Position numbers and translations under genes: made by a program. A DNA stretch of 64,000 nt from Sinorhizobium sp. A49. GTDB taxonomy: Bacteria; Pseudomonadota; Alphaproteobacteria; Rhizobiales; Rhizobiaceae. The notes beneath the pieces were generated by a model, which worked only from the letters and a program-made list of their open reading frames with translations, searched no databases and had not been told where the DNA came from. This document shows positions 25,767 to 34,088 of the stretch, in pieces (position 1 is the stretch's first letter; each line of letters opens with the position of its first letter). Where the stretch lies: the NCBI RefSeq assembly GCF_002002725.1, contig NZ_MUNW01000061.1, positions 226,555-290,554 on the forward strand, written 5' to 3'.

Positions 25767-26693
25767 ATGATGAAGATGTCCGTATCCGATAACAGAACCG
25801 TGCTCCGACTTGCATTCTGGGGCATTCCGCTCGCTTTGGGCGTCATGGGCCTGAAGATGTTGGCGTGGTGGGTGACCGGCTCCGTCGCGCTTCTGTCCGA
25901 TGGTCTTGAATCGACCGTCAATGTGATTGCGGCCGTCATCGCCTATGCCATGATCGGATATGCCGCCAAGCCGGCGGATGCCGGGCATCCTTTCGGCCAT
26001 CACAAGGCGGAATATATCTCCGCCGTTATCGAAGGCGTGCTGATCGTCGTTGCCGCGCTGCTGATCGTCTGGGAAGCGGTTCCCGCGATGATGGCGCCGG
26101 TCCTTCTCGATGCGCCTGTCCTTGGGCTCGCGATCAACTTTGTCGCCGGCGTCATCAATGCCGTCTGGGCCTATGTGCTGATCCGCGCCGGCAGGCAATA
26201 TCGCTCGCCTGCGCTCAGCGCCGACGGGCATCATATCCTGTCGGATGTCGTCACCTCGATCGGCGTGTTGATCGGCCTTGTTCTTGCCATTGCCACCGGC
26301 TACGCGATCCTCGATCCGCTGCTTGCCGTCATCGTTGCCTGCAACATTCTGTTCCAGGGCTGGATTGTCATCTCACGCTCGATCGACGGGCTGATGGACA
26401 GAGCCGTGCCGGATGATGAAGAGGAGGCGATCAAGCAGGCGATTGCCGCCAATGCCAAGGGTTCGCTTGGGGTGCACGACTTGAAGACGCGCCAGGCGGG
26501 TGCGGTGATCTTTGTGGATTTCCACATGGTCGTGCCGGAAAAGATGGCGGTTGGAGAGGCGCATGATATCTGCGACCGCATCGAAGACGCGATCCGCGCC
26601 GTTCATCCCGGCGCCAAGATCGCCATTCATGTGGAGCCGGAAGGCGAAACGGCGCACGGTGTGCGCGTAAAGGTAAGTGGGGTACGGAAATGA
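25767..26693 (+). CDS. cation diffusion facilitator, probable Mn/Fe exporter (SmYiiP/EmfA type)
   Basis: 308 residues with six predicted membrane helices and a C-terminal cytoplasmic ferredoxin-like domain ([18 protein letters not shown]). The metal sites read SDGLES (residues 44-49) and HHILSD (about 153-158), the [10 protein letters not shown] loop is at 74-83. The second Asp of the common DxxxD site is replaced (DGLES), seen in Mn-type members as far as I recall. The order trpE(G)...CDF-queF matches SMc02724 of S. meliloti, which exports manganese. Three in-frame ATGs crowd the start; GAGGA is nine bases before the one at 25776, which may be the true start. Overlaps queF by four bases. Confidence 0.85.
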   Translation: MMKMSVSDNRTVLRLAFWGIPLALGVMGLKMLAWWVTGSVALLSDGLESTVNVIAAVIAYAMIGYAAKPADAGHPFGHHKAEYISAVIEGVLIVVAALLIVWEAVPAMMAPVLLDAPVLGLAINFVAGVINAVWAYVLIRAGRQYRSPALSADGHHILSDVVTSIGVLIGLVLAIATGYAILDPLLAVIVACNILFQGWIVISRSIDGLMDRAVPDDEEEAIKQAIAANAKGSLGVHDLKTRQAGAVIFVDFHMVVPEKMAVGEAHDICDRIEDAIRAVHPGAKIAIHVEPEGETAHGVRVKVSGVRK

Positions 26694-27154
26694 GCCAGAC
26701 TGACGTATCCGGCCTGTCGCAACTGGGCGCGAAGGTCGATCTGCCGCAAAGCCCTGATGAAGCGGTGCTCGAGCGGGTGCCGAGCGGAAATCGTGGCGCG
26801 GACTTCCTGGTGCGGTTCACCGCGCCGGAATTTACTTCCCTCTGCCCGATGACCGGACAGCCCGATTTCGCCCATATCGTTATCGACTATGTGCCGGACG
26901 AATGGCTGGTGGAATCGAAGTCGCTGAAGCTGTTCCTGCATTCCTTCCGCAACCACGGCGCCTTTCACGAGGACTGCACCATCGACATCGCCAACCGGCT
27001 GGTGACGCTCCTGTCGCCACGCTGGCTGCGCATCGGCGCTTACTGGTATCCGCGCGGCGGCATCCCGATTGATGTCTTCTGGCAGACCGGCAAGCCCCCC
27101 GAAGGGCTCTGGCTGCCGGACCAGGGCGTTCCGACCTATCGCGGACGCGGGTAA
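26690..27154 (+). CDS. queF: NADPH-dependent 7-cyano-7-deazaguanine reductase
   Basis: 154 residues, the size of single-domain QueF. It reduces preQ0 to preQ1 in queuosine biosynthesis. Catalytic C52 in [11 protein letters not shown]59, the family motif ESKSLK (75-80, NADPH binding) and H93/E94 in AFHEDC are all present. The ATG overlaps the stop of the CDF gene (ATGA). No preQ1 riboswitch could exist directly before it because of that overlap. Confidence 0.95.
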   Translation: MSQTDVSGLSQLGAKVDLPQSPDEAVLERVPSGNRGADFLVRFTAPEFTSLCPMTGQPDFAHIVIDYVPDEWLVESKSLKLFLHSFRNHGAFHEDCTIDIANRLVTLLSPRWLRIGAYWYPRGGIPIDVFWQTGKPPEGLWLPDQGVPTYRGRG

Positions 27155-27159
27155 ATAGT

Positions 27160-27182
27160 GGCGGGCCTGGCCCGCCGTTTTC
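27160..27182 (+). terminator. queF terminator
   Basis: GGCGGGC / GCCCGCC with a three-base loop followed by GTTTTC, five bases after the stop codon. Confidence 0.75.
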
Positions 27183-27260
27183 AAGCCCAACGCAGGATAC
27201 ACACAGCCGCTGAGTTCGAACGCCGGTGGCGGCTGTGCGTCTGGCCGTTGCCGCGTGACC

Positions 27261-27968
27261 TCAGCGTTCGTGCTCGGCGGATATCACCCGGCGCAGAATC
27301 TCGTTCAGGCGCTCGGGCCTTTCCAGTGGCACATAATGCCCGCAATCTGGAACGATCATCAGCGTCCCGTCGCGAGCGGCGCTGGCTTGTGCGGCACTAA
27401 CTCTAATCCCCGGTGCGATATCGTTTGCCCCGGTAACGACCGTGACGGGCCCGCGAAACATGGAAAGCATGTCGCCGCGGCTTGGTCGGGAGTGAAAGGC
27501 GGTGATGCCCGTTCGTAGATCTTCGGCGGATCGCCGAAAGAACATGTCTCTGGCGGCATCGACGACCGATTGCCCCGTACATCTCGAAAAGAGCGGTGCC
27601 CAGAAGGTTTCCCAGGCCAGTTCAAGGCCATGCTCTTCTATCGTTTCGAGCGCGGATGCATGCAATTGCGGATCGGGCCGATGGTCTGCCTTGGTTCCGA
27701 TCAACACCAACGCGGCAACTCTTTGCGGCGCTGCGGCTGCAACTTCGAGTGCGCAGGACCCGCCGATTGAGCAGCCGACCACGATAAGGCGTTCCTCCTC
27801 CACCTCGTTCAGAGCCGAAGCCGCCCATTCCCCGACGGAGTGACCGCGGCGATAGAGTGTCGGCGTGTAGGTTGCGCCCGGCAGCAGGTTTTCCTGCGCG
27901 CTCCACATCGAACCGTCGAGTGGAAGAGCGTGGAGGAACAACAGTCCGAGGTCTGGGCGTAATGTCAT
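27261..27968 (-). CDS. alpha/beta hydrolase
   Basis: 235 residues. LLFLHALPLDGSMW near the start gives the oxyanion region, nucleophile elbow VVGCSIGGSCAL (Ser at about residue 68), acid in VTVVTGANDIAPG and the final histidine in PDCGHYVPLERPE. This is the fold of esterases, 3-oxoadipate enol-lactonase-like and related enzymes; the substrate is unknown. The start at 27968 has AGGGA upstream. The open frame continues to 28427 but that extension is antisense to the HupE gene and not protein-like. Confidence 0.85.
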   Translation of the reverse strand: MTLRPDLGLLFLHALPLDGSMWSAQENLLPGATYTPTLYRRGHSVGEWAASALNEVEEERLIVVGCSIGGSCALEVAAAAPQRVAALVLIGTKADHRPDPQLHASALETIEEHGLELAWETFWAPLFSRCTGQSVVDAARDMFFRRSAEDLRTGITAFHSRPSRGDMLSMFRGPVTVVTGANDIAPGIRVSAAQASAARDGTLMIVPDCGHYVPLERPERLNEILRRVISAEHER

Positions 27969-28036
27969 TCCCTGGCGCCGCCTTGGGTTCGGCAAAAGGT
28001 TGGCGGACAGGGTCCGCCGTTCCCTGGTCGCGATCG

Positions 28037-28615
28037 TCAGCCAAAGATCAGTGCGGTGCCGGCGAGTGCCGTGATGCCGCCGAGAACACGGGACAACGTG
28101 CCGCCGCCCGAGAGGCGGCCGAGTGCTACCCCGAGCCCGATGCCGGCTGCATGAAGCGCGGCTGTCGCGATCAGGAAGCCGATGGCGAAGGGGAGGGCGC
28201 CGGCGCTGCCGAGTTCGCCGCCATGGGCATGGCCGTGGAAGAGCGCAAAGAGCCCGACGATGGCCGCCGACACTGATGCATCGAGGCGCACGGCCATGGC
28301 CACCAGCAGGCCCAGAGCAACAACCGAGGCGAGGATTGCAGGCTCGACGAAGGGAAGGTCGATGCCGGCGGTTGCCAGCGCGAAACCGGCCGCCATCATG
28401 GCGACGAAGGCTGTCGGCACCACCCACAGCGCGCGGCCACCGATCTGTGCGGCCCAGAGGCCGACGGCGACCATGACCAGGATATGGTCGAAGCCGAAGA
28501 GCGGATGCGAGAAGCCGGCGGCAAACGAGCCGTGCTCTTGCGGGTTGAGGTGAGCGAAGGCGGGCGCTGCGGATGCCATCAGCGCTGTGGCCGCAATCAG
28601 GATGCGTCTGTTCAT
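28037..28615 (-). CDS. HupE/UreJ family metal permease
   Basis: 192 residues. Signal peptide (LIAATALMASAAPAFA) then about six hydrophobic helices. The family motif HPLFGFDHILVMVAVGLWA lies at 41-59 of the longer reading and FALFHGHAHGGEL in the middle; these histidines and aspartate bind nickel or cobalt in studied members. It may supply Ni/Co to metalloenzymes. No urease or hydrogenase genes are in the window. GGGGACA precedes the ATG at 28615; an ATG at 28627 is four codons upstream. Confidence 0.88.
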   Translation of the reverse strand: MNRRILIAATALMASAAPAFAHLNPQEHGSFAAGFSHPLFGFDHILVMVAVGLWAAQIGGRALWVVPTAFVAMMAAGFALATAGIDLPFVEPAILASVVALGLLVAMAVRLDASVSAAIVGLFALFHGHAHGGELGSAGALPFAIGFLIATAALHAAGIGLGVALGRLSGGGTLSRVLGGITALAGTALIFG

Positions 28616-28855
28616 ATCTGTCCCCATGGATCGACAGGGCCTGGGAGGAAAGCCCCGTTCTTGCTGTTCGTTGACGCGCCGATCTTATTGCCGTCTGTTT
28701 GGCTGTCCATACGGCATTTGGCGGTGGCCGTGTTTACCATAGGCACAGTCCGGATTGCCGCTTTGTCGCCCCTTCGGTTTGTTGCATTGTCTTCGCGGTC
28801 GAGTCGCATTATCTGACTTTGACAAAGAAATTCATGAGACGCCGGAGAATCACCG

Positions 28856-29434
28856 ATGAGCGACGAGGAAGACAAGAACACCGAGCTGCCCTTGGGCAAG
28901 GAAACGGAGGCGAACCTTTTCAAGTCGCGCTCGATTTTCATCTACGGCACGATCACCCAGGAACTGGCACAGAAGGTGTGCTCGCAGCTCGTGGCGCTTT
29001 CGTCCGCCAGCGATGAGGACATCCGTCTCTTCGTCAGCTCGCCGGGCGGCCACGTCGAATCCGGCGACAGCATTCACGACATGATCAAGTTCGTGAAGCC
29101 GAAGGTCTGGACCATCGGCACCGGCTGGGTCGCATCCGCCGGCGCGCTGATCTATGTCGGCGTTCCCAAGGAGCGTCGTCTTTGCCTGCCGAACACCCGC
29201 TTCCTGCTTCACCAACCGTCGGGCGGCACCCGCGGCATGGCGTCCGATATCGAGATCCAGGCGCGCGAAATCATCAAGATGAACGAGCGCCTCAACAAGA
29301 TCTTCTCCGAGGCGACCGGCCAGTCGGTCGAAAAGATCGCCAAGGATACTGAGCGCGATTACTGGCTGTCGGCTGAAGAGGCCAAGAGCTACGGTCTCGT
29401 CTCGCGCATCATCACCTCGGTTTCGGATATCTGA
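28856..29434 (+). CDS. clpP: ClpP-family serine protease (ClpP3-like)
   Basis: 192 residues. The ClpP fold is clear: [13 protein letters not shown] (60-71), nucleophile S94 in [12 protein letters not shown]119 in LLHQPSGG and D164/D168 in [14 protein letters not shown], so the triad is complete. The serine motif differs from the usual GQAASMG, and the N-terminus is acidic and charged ([17 protein letters not shown]) rather than the axial-loop sequence of housekeeping ClpP, which suggests a secondary ClpP paralogue. It has no clpX or clpA beside it. GGAGAA precedes the ATG. Confidence 0.9.
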   Translation: MSDEEDKNTELPLGKETEANLFKSRSIFIYGTITQELAQKVCSQLVALSSASDEDIRLFVSSPGGHVESGDSIHDMIKFVKPKVWTIGTGWVASAGALIYVGVPKERRLCLPNTRFLLHQPSGGTRGMASDIEIQAREIIKMNERLNKIFSEATGQSVEKIAKDTERDYWLSAEEAKSYGLVSRIITSVSDI

Positions 29435-29473
29435 GACCGATACTCGCCGGAAGCGGCGGACTGATTTGAAATA

Positions 29474-29508
29474 GGGCATCGGCGGTCGCGCCGGTGCCCT
29501 TTTGTTTT
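29474..29508 (+). terminator. clpP terminator
   Basis: An 11-bp stem GGGCATCGGCG / CGCCGGTGCCC (one T.G pair) with a GTCG loop, followed by TTTTGTTTT. Confidence 0.9.
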
Positions 29509-29565
29509 GTGGGGCAACGGATTGAAGAGCCCGTGGAGCACCCACTGTTTCCTGAAGGCGACGCC

Positions 29566-29594
29566 TTGCTCCGTTTCGGCAAGCCGTGTATAGG
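29566..29594 (+). promoter_or_regulatory. candidate leuA leader promoter
   Basis: TTGCTC (29566-29571), 17 bases, TATAGG (29589-29594). The -10 ends seven bases before the ATG at 29602, so transcription should begin at that A, as at trpL. Confidence 0.5.
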
Positions 29595-29601
29595 CTTTGG
29601 C

Positions 29602-29727
29602 ATGACCAAGGCCAGCGCATATCGGATCGCTACGATCTCTGCCGCACACGATGACAATCGTGCGCCGTTGCGCGCCTTCGCCTCGCTTCTTCTTCTCGGC
29701 CTTACTCGCGGTTGCCGGGTTCGCTGA
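29602..29727 (+). CDS. candidate leu leader peptide
   Basis: A 41-residue ORF starting MTKASAYRIATISAAHD and ending RAFASLLLLGLTRGCRVR. Four consecutive Leu codons (CTT CTT CTT CTC, 29686-29697) plus another at 29701 lie just before the stop, and the stop codon sits on the edge of a strong hairpin. A shorter TTG-initiated version could start at 29668. The position, promoter spacing and codon run suggest a leucine-sensing leader peptide for leuA. No homologue was checked. Confidence 0.5.
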   Translation: MTKASAYRIATISAAHDDNRAPLRAFASLLLLGLTRGCRVR

Positions 29728-29852
29728 GGAGCGCCCGGCGGCCGAAAAGCCACGCCGGCAGATGCTCCTCGAATCCCATAGAGTTTTAGGACAAAGGCGC
29801 GCCCGCCGCTCCATTTGCCATCGCAATCCGATCCCCGATCGGTTATGGCAAA
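29726..29852 (+). promoter_or_regulatory. structured leuA leader (attenuator-like)
   Basis: GAGGAGC (29726-29732) pairs with GCTCCTC (29764-29770), enclosing CCGGCG / CGCCGG. A second hairpin joins TTTGCCAT (29814-29821) to ATGGCAAA (29845-29852) with an inner CCGATC / GATCGG. GGAGC..GGCGG near 29728-29741 can instead pair with CCGCCGCTCC (about 29803-29812), so alternative folds exist. No U-run follows, so the mechanism (transcription or translation) is open. Confidence 0.4.
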
Positions 29853-29887
29853 GCGGCCAGAGCGCTCAGTGATGAAGAGAAGCTGCA

Positions 29888-31597
29888 ATGATCCAGAAAT
29901 CCCATTCCATCAAGAACGGCATGCCGGAAGCGGCGGTGAAGTATCAGCCTTACCCGCAGATCGCGCTTGCCGACCGTACCTGGCCGTCGAAGACGATCAC
30001 CAAGGCGCCGATCTGGTGCTCGGTCGACCTGCGTGACGGCAACCAGTCGCTCGTCGACCCGATGGGCCATGATCGCAAGGCGCGCATGTTCCAGCTGCTG
30101 CTCGACATGGGCTTCAAGGAAATCGAGATCGGCTTTCCGTCCGCCTCGCAGACGGACTTCGACTTTGCCCGCTGGTGCATCGAAGAGGGCAACGTCGCTA
30201 AGGACGTGTCGCTGCAGGTGCTGGTGCAGTGCCGTCCGGAGCTGATCACCCGGACCTTCGAAGCACTGCAGGGTGCCCACAAGCCGATCGTGCATTTTTA
30301 CAATTCGACCAGCGAGCTGCAGCGCCGCGTGGTGTTTGCCAAGGATGTCGCCGGCATCAAGCAGATCGCAACCGATGCTGCCAAGATGATCACCGACATG
30401 GCGGCCAAGGCCGGCGGCGGCTTCCGCTTCGAGTATTCGCCGGAGAGCTTTACCGGCACCGAGCTCGAAGTGGCGCTGGAGATCTGCAATGCCGTCACCG
30501 AGATCGTCAAGCCGACGCCGGACAACAAGCTGATCCTCAACCTGCCCTCGACCGTCGAGATGGCGACGCCGAACATCTATGCCGACCAGATCGAGTGGAT
30601 GTGCCGCAACCTCGACAATCGCGAAAGCCTGATCATCTCGCTGCATCCGCACAATGACCGCGGCACGGGCATTGCAGCAACCGAGCTCGGCCTGATGGCC
30701 GGTGCCGACCGCGTCGAAGGAACGCTGTTCGGCAATGGCGAGCGCACCGGCAATGTCGATGTGGTGACCTTGGCCTTGAACATGTTCACGCAAGGGGTCG
30801 ATCCCGAGCTGGACTGCTCCGATATCGAGCGGATCAAGGAAGTGTATGAGTATTCCAACCAGATGGTGATCCCCGAGCGCCACCCTTACGTCGGTGAGCT
30901 GGTCTATACCGCGTTTTCCGGTTCGCACCAGGATGCGATCAACAAGGGCATGAAGGCGATCAAGACCGCCAACAAGCCGCAGTGGGAAGTGCCCTACCTG
31001 CCGATCGACCCGCGTGACGTCGGTCGCTCCTACGAGGCGATCATCCGCATCAACTCGCAGTCGGGCAAGGGCGGCATTGCCTACATTCTGCAGGAAGACT
31101 ACGGCATCAACCTGCCGCGCAACCTGCAGGTCGAGTTCCGTGAAGATATCCAGCGCATCACCGACGAGGAAGGCAAGGAGCTACCTTCCAAGCGGATCCA
31201 TGAGCGCTTTATCGAGCGTTACGTCGACCAGCCCGGCGCGCGGATAAAATTCGTCGATCACCACACCTATCCGGTCGGCGAGCACAAGGGCGTGCGCGTG
31301 GTCGCAGCCGAGATCACCGACAATGGCGAGACGAAGCGCATCGAGGGCAAGGGCACCGGTCCGATTGATGGTTTCATCAACGCGCTGTCGATCTACCTCG
31401 GTGTCGACCTCTCGGTCGCCGACTATTCCGAACATTCGCTGCAGCACGGCTCGAACGCCGCCGCCATCGCCTATGTCGAGATGGAGCATCCTGATGGCAA
31501 GCTGTTTGGCGCCGGCATCAATACCAACATCGTCGCCGCCTCGCTGGAAGCGATCGTTTCGGCCGCCAACCGCGTGCTGGACATGAAAAACGCCTGA
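29888..31597 (+). CDS. leuA: 2-isopropylmalate synthase (LeuA type 2)
   Basis: 569 residues, the longer LeuA2 form common in rhizobia and actinobacteria. It condenses acetyl-CoA with 2-oxoisovalerate, the first step of leucine synthesis. CSVDLRDGNQSLVDPM carries the catalytic Arg/Asp, ISLHPHNDRGTG and EGTLFGNGERTGNVD the metal histidines and cofactor loop, and the C-terminal 130 residues the leucine-binding LeuA regulatory domain (GTGPIDGFINAL, YVEMEHPDGKLFGAGINTN in part). The ATG at 29888 has only a weak AAGAGAAG site. The upstream leader with Leu codons suggests control by leucine supply. Confidence 0.96.
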   Translation: MIQKSHSIKNGMPEAAVKYQPYPQIALADRTWPSKTITKAPIWCSVDLRDGNQSLVDPMGHDRKARMFQLLLDMGFKEIEIGFPSASQTDFDFARWCIEEGNVAKDVSLQVLVQCRPELITRTFEALQGAHKPIVHFYNSTSELQRRVVFAKDVAGIKQIATDAAKMITDMAAKAGGGFRFEYSPESFTGTELEVALEICNAVTEIVKPTPDNKLILNLPSTVEMATPNIYADQIEWMCRNLDNRESLIISLHPHNDRGTGIAATELGLMAGADRVEGTLFGNGERTGNVDVVTLALNMFTQGVDPELDCSDIERIKEVYEYSNQMVIPERHPYVGELVYTAFSGSHQDAINKGMKAIKTANKPQWEVPYLPIDPRDVGRSYEAIIRINSQSGKGGIAYILQEDYGINLPRNLQVEFREDIQRITDEEGKELPSKRIHERFIERYVDQPGARIKFVDHHTYPVGEHKGVRVVAAEITDNGETKRIEGKGTGPIDGFINALSIYLGVDLSVADYSEHSLQHGSNAAAIAYVEMEHPDGKLFGAGINTNIVAASLEAIVSAANRVLDMKNA

Positions 31598-31602
31598 TCA
31601 AC

Positions 31603-31638
31603 AAAACGCCGCGCGTCGTGATCGACGCGCGGCGTTTT
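31603..31638. terminator. leuA terminator (bidirectional)
   Basis: A perfect 16-bp stem beginning AAAACGCCGCGCG and ending GCGGCGTTTT, four-base loop, five bases after the leuA stop. Symmetric A and T ends let it work on both strands, so it may also end the minus-strand DUF6481 transcript. Confidence 0.92.
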
Positions 31639-31715
31639 CAATTGGAATGTCATTCGCGGGCATGCGATGGACGGCCCGACCGACAGGGTCGATTTCGGAC
31701 CGAACTCTAAGAGTA

Positions 31716-32096
31716 TCAGCCCTGCCGGGCCTTGCGGTTGGCGTAGCGCCGATCGCGTTCGGCCTTGCGCGCGGCTTCGTCTTCGATGACGCGTGAAATG
31801 CGGCTCTTGTCAGCGGCTTCGCGTGCTTCGGCCTCAGCCGTTGCTGCAGCGGCGATTGCTGCCTCGCGCTCGGCGGCCTCGGCCTGCGCGCGCTCGCGCT
31901 CTTCGGTCTTTACCCGCTCGCGATTGATGCGCCGTTCCTCGCGGGCGGCAGCGACCGCCTGGCGTTCGGCCTGACGGGCGAGCTGGGTCGGTTCGGCTGC
32001 TTCCTTTGCAGCACGATAGGCCTGGAGAAGCGCTGCCTTCGCATCGTTGGCGGCGCTACGACGGTCGGTGAGTTCGTTGTTTCTGATGTTTCTCAA
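31716..32096 (-). CDS. DUF6481-like alanine/arginine/glutamate-rich protein
   Basis: 126 residues, about three quarters Ala, Arg, Glu and Lys, predicted to be one long charged helix from about residue 18 to the end. The N-terminus MRNIRNNELTDRRSAANDAK matches my memory of the small rhizobial DUF6481 family. No catalytic motif, signal or membrane segment. It lies downstream of csp and of a similar small helical protein on the same strand; as with them, RNA binding or stress association is possible but unproven. Confidence 0.75.
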   Translation of the reverse strand: MRNIRNNELTDRRSAANDAKAALLQAYRAAKEAAEPTQLARQAERQAVAAAREERRINRERVKTEERERAQAEAAEREAAIAAAATAEAEAREAADKSRISRVIEDEAARKAERDRRYANRKARQG

Positions 32097-32133
32097 GTCT
32101 CTATTCCAGTTGAGGTGTCACCCTGACTGAAAG

Positions 32134-32358
32134 TCAGGCCTTTCTGACACGTTTCGAAACGGGGGCGGCGGCCGCCGCCAGGCGATCCTGCAACTCTTTT
32201 GCCAGGCGGGCTTCCCGCAGGCGCAAGGTCTTCTCCTCGCGAGCCTGGACGATCGAGTCGAGCTCTTCGACCGCGCTGTCACGGGCAAAGAACTGCGATT
32301 GCTCCTTGGCAAAGGCGATCTCGGCGCGCTGGCGCGATTTGTTGTGTGTCTCTGTCAT
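32134..32358 (-). CDS. small charged helical protein, unknown function
   Basis: 74 residues starting MTETHNKSRQRAEIAFAKEQ, rich in Ala, Glu, Arg and Lys (EELDSIVQAREEKTLRLREA, LAKELQDRLAAAAAPVSKR). No motif recognised. The ATG at 32358 follows GGGAAACCCCC; a longer frame to 32448 has no support. Its composition resembles the next gene (DUF6481-like) 37 bases downstream, so the two may share a role and a transcript. Confidence 0.65.
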   Translation of the reverse strand: MTETHNKSRQRAEIAFAKEQSQFFARDSAVEELDSIVQAREEKTLRLREARLAKELQDRLAAAAAPVSKRVRKA

Positions 32359-32506
32359 GGGGGTTTCCCGACTTAAAAAGGGCTCGCCTGCGGTGGTGCA
32401 CCTCCGTATGGAGGCGCGCGGCAACCGCGCTATCCCTTTGGTTCCCACATGGTTTCATCTCCGGACCGGTTCCGATCCGCGGGATCATGCAGGCAACACG
32501 CAGTAT

Positions 32507-32536
32507 AAAAAAAGGCCAGGCATAGTGCCTGACCTT
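32507..32536 (-). terminator. csp terminator
   Basis: On the minus strand AAGG.CAGGCA / TGCCTG.CCTT with a three-base loop is followed by seven T residues, 62 bases after the cold-shock gene stop. Confidence 0.85.
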
Positions 32537-32598
32537 GATGGGTATCATGCTCTCGACAGTGCCAGTACATCCGTGGTCAAGGGAGAGCCGATACCGAT

Positions 32599-32808
32599 TT
32601 AAGCTGCCTGAAGGTTGCAGGCAGACATCTTGCCCGACTTGTTGTCGCGCTCCATGTCGTAGGCGACCTTCTGGCCTTCGACGATTTCGCGCATGCCAGC
32701 GCGCTCGACGGCGGAGATGTGGACGAATGCGTCCGGGCCGCCGTTGTCAGGCTGAATGAAGCCGAAGCCCTTGGTGGAATTAAACCATTTAACTGTGCCA
32801 GTGGTCAT
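32599..32808 (-). CDS. cold-shock domain protein (CspA family)
   Basis: 69 residues, the full size of a bacterial cold-shock protein. RNP1 is KGFGFI and RNP2 VHISAVE; both single-stranded nucleic-acid-binding surfaces are intact in GTVKWFNSTKGFGFIQPDNG. It acts as an RNA chaperone. The ATG at 32808 has AAGGG upstream. A promoter at 32982-32954 would give an untranslated leader of about 135 bases, the kind of long 5' region used for temperature control in csp genes. Confidence 0.95.
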   Translation of the reverse strand: MTTGTVKWFNSTKGFGFIQPDNGGPDAFVHISAVERAGMREIVEGQKVAYDMERDNKSGKMSACNLQAA

Positions 32809-32953
32809 GATGAACCCTTTCATAGCATATTGAATGACCGCCGCGCGGAAGCGCTGCGGATGATGATAGCGATTTTTGAAAGGAAGGTTCGTTCAGGGCG
32901 CGGTTGCTAAATGCGCGGTAACCAAAGCTCAGCAAGCAAATATCGATTTGCAA

Positions 32954-32982
32954 GAGATAGAGATAAAGTATTGCAATGTCAA
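32954..32982 (-). promoter_or_regulatory. csp promoter
   Basis: On the minus strand, consensus TTGACA (32982-32977), 17 bases, TATCTC (32959-32954). The start of transcription would lie near 32947, giving a long A+T-rich leader to the ATG at 32808. Confidence 0.6.
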
Positions 32983-33257
32983 CCTTTGGTTTTCATTTGC
33001 TGAAATTTACCAATTTTCCGGGCAAGACGACGCCGCAATTCGGAGCCAATATTTGCAGGGCGCGGCAGATGTATTTTCGCGGCTAGGGCAGCTTTAACTC
33101 TTTGGTTATGTGAATAAATAGCTGCCTCGGGTTTGGGCCGTTTTTCTTTCTGCCGCACCGGCGGCCGACCTGGCTTTCACGGCGACGTTATCCAGCCTGA
33201 CAAATGGCACGCAAGCACGGCGGCCGCAGAGCGGTAGAGCGTTGTGAAGGTGCAGGG
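32983..33257. other. gene-free, A+T-rich then GC-rich spacer
   Basis: No supported gene, RNA or repeat. The part to about 33120 is clearly more A+T-rich than the window; the rest is ordinary. Open frames here do not look like protein. Confidence 0.5.
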
Positions 33258-34085
33258 TCAGATCGTCGTCGAGACCGCTTCGGCCAGATCGTGCAGGCCG
33301 GGATTTGCGGACGGACCGACGACGACGAAGGATGCGCCGCCGCGCTGCCAGGAAACCATGCCGAGATCGTCGCGGATGCTTTCGGAGAACCTGTCGGATT
33401 GCGGGCTGTCGCTGTCCTTGAGGAAACAGATTGCAAACACGTCGCCATCGGCATTGCGATAGATGAGCTGGGCGACGGGTCTGCCGCTTGCGACAAGCAG
33501 GCGTGCACCCTCGAAGTTCAGGCCCTTGCCGGTAAGGTTGGGGATGGTGAACGGCACCCCGACGCTGGAGGCGAGCCAGGTCTCGATCTTCGGTGCTTCG
33601 GAGGCAGGAACCTCGACGAGGCGTTCCTTCTGGCGCGAATAGATGCGGTGGTAATCGGCGATGTCGTCGAGCCAGTTGCGTGCTGAAGCAAGCTTCGTCG
33701 GCTCACCGAGGCCGGTTGTCGTTCCGACGATATAGCCGGCGGTGCCGCCGAGCAGAACCAGCGCCACGGAGGCGGCCATCATGCGCGGCCAGACGCGCAC
33801 GCGGCTGACATTGGCGGCCGCGATCGTTACCCGCTCCGCCTTGGGATTGATGCCGGAGCCCTGCTTGATCTGACGTACCAGCGCCAGCGGCACCGGATCG
33901 TGCAGGAAATCCTCGAACGCCGTGTTGCCGAAGGCGCTACCGGCCTTCAGCTTTTCGAACAGCGCCTTTGCGTCCTCGTCGCGGGCGAGGAGCGCCTCCA
34001 GCTCAGTCTTCTCTGCCTCGCCGAGTTCGCCGTCGATATAGGCGCACAACCGAATCTCGAGCGCGTGACCTTTCGTCTGCTGCAA
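33258..34085 (-). CDS. transmembrane anti-sigma factor
   Basis: 275 residues. The N-terminal 40 residues (LEIRLCAYIDGELGEAEKTEL) resemble the anti-sigma domain that starts many ECF-partner proteins, but without the full zinc-binding HxxxCxxC. One membrane helix lies at about 101-122 (MMAASVALVLLGGTAGYIVG), followed by a periplasmic domain of about 150 residues. It starts three bases after the stop of the ECF sigma gene, the standard arrangement. The signal it senses is unknown. Confidence 0.88.
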   Translation of the reverse strand: MQQTKGHALEIRLCAYIDGELGEAEKTELEALLARDEDAKALFEKLKAGSAFGNTAFEDFLHDPVPLALVRQIKQGSGINPKAERVTIAAANVSRVRVWPRMMAASVALVLLGGTAGYIVGTTTGLGEPTKLASARNWLDDIADYHRIYSRQKERLVEVPASEAPKIETWLASSVGVPFTIPNLTGKGLNFEGARLLVASGRPVAQLIYRNADGDVFAICFLKDSDSPQSDRFSESIRDDLGMVSWQRGGASFVVVGPSANPGLHDLAEAVSTTI

Positions 34086-34088
34086 CGG

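Noticed and set aside
29651..29872. A phenylalanine-run reading (FFF) of the leuA leader
   Set aside because: Its ATG does not fit the promoter spacing, the ORF runs past the hairpins, and Phe codons make no sense for leuA; the Leu-codon frame was preferred.
32876..33097. A 73-residue plus-strand ORF in the A+T-rich gap
   Set aside because: No ribosome site, no recognisable pattern, and it lies over the predicted csp promoter.
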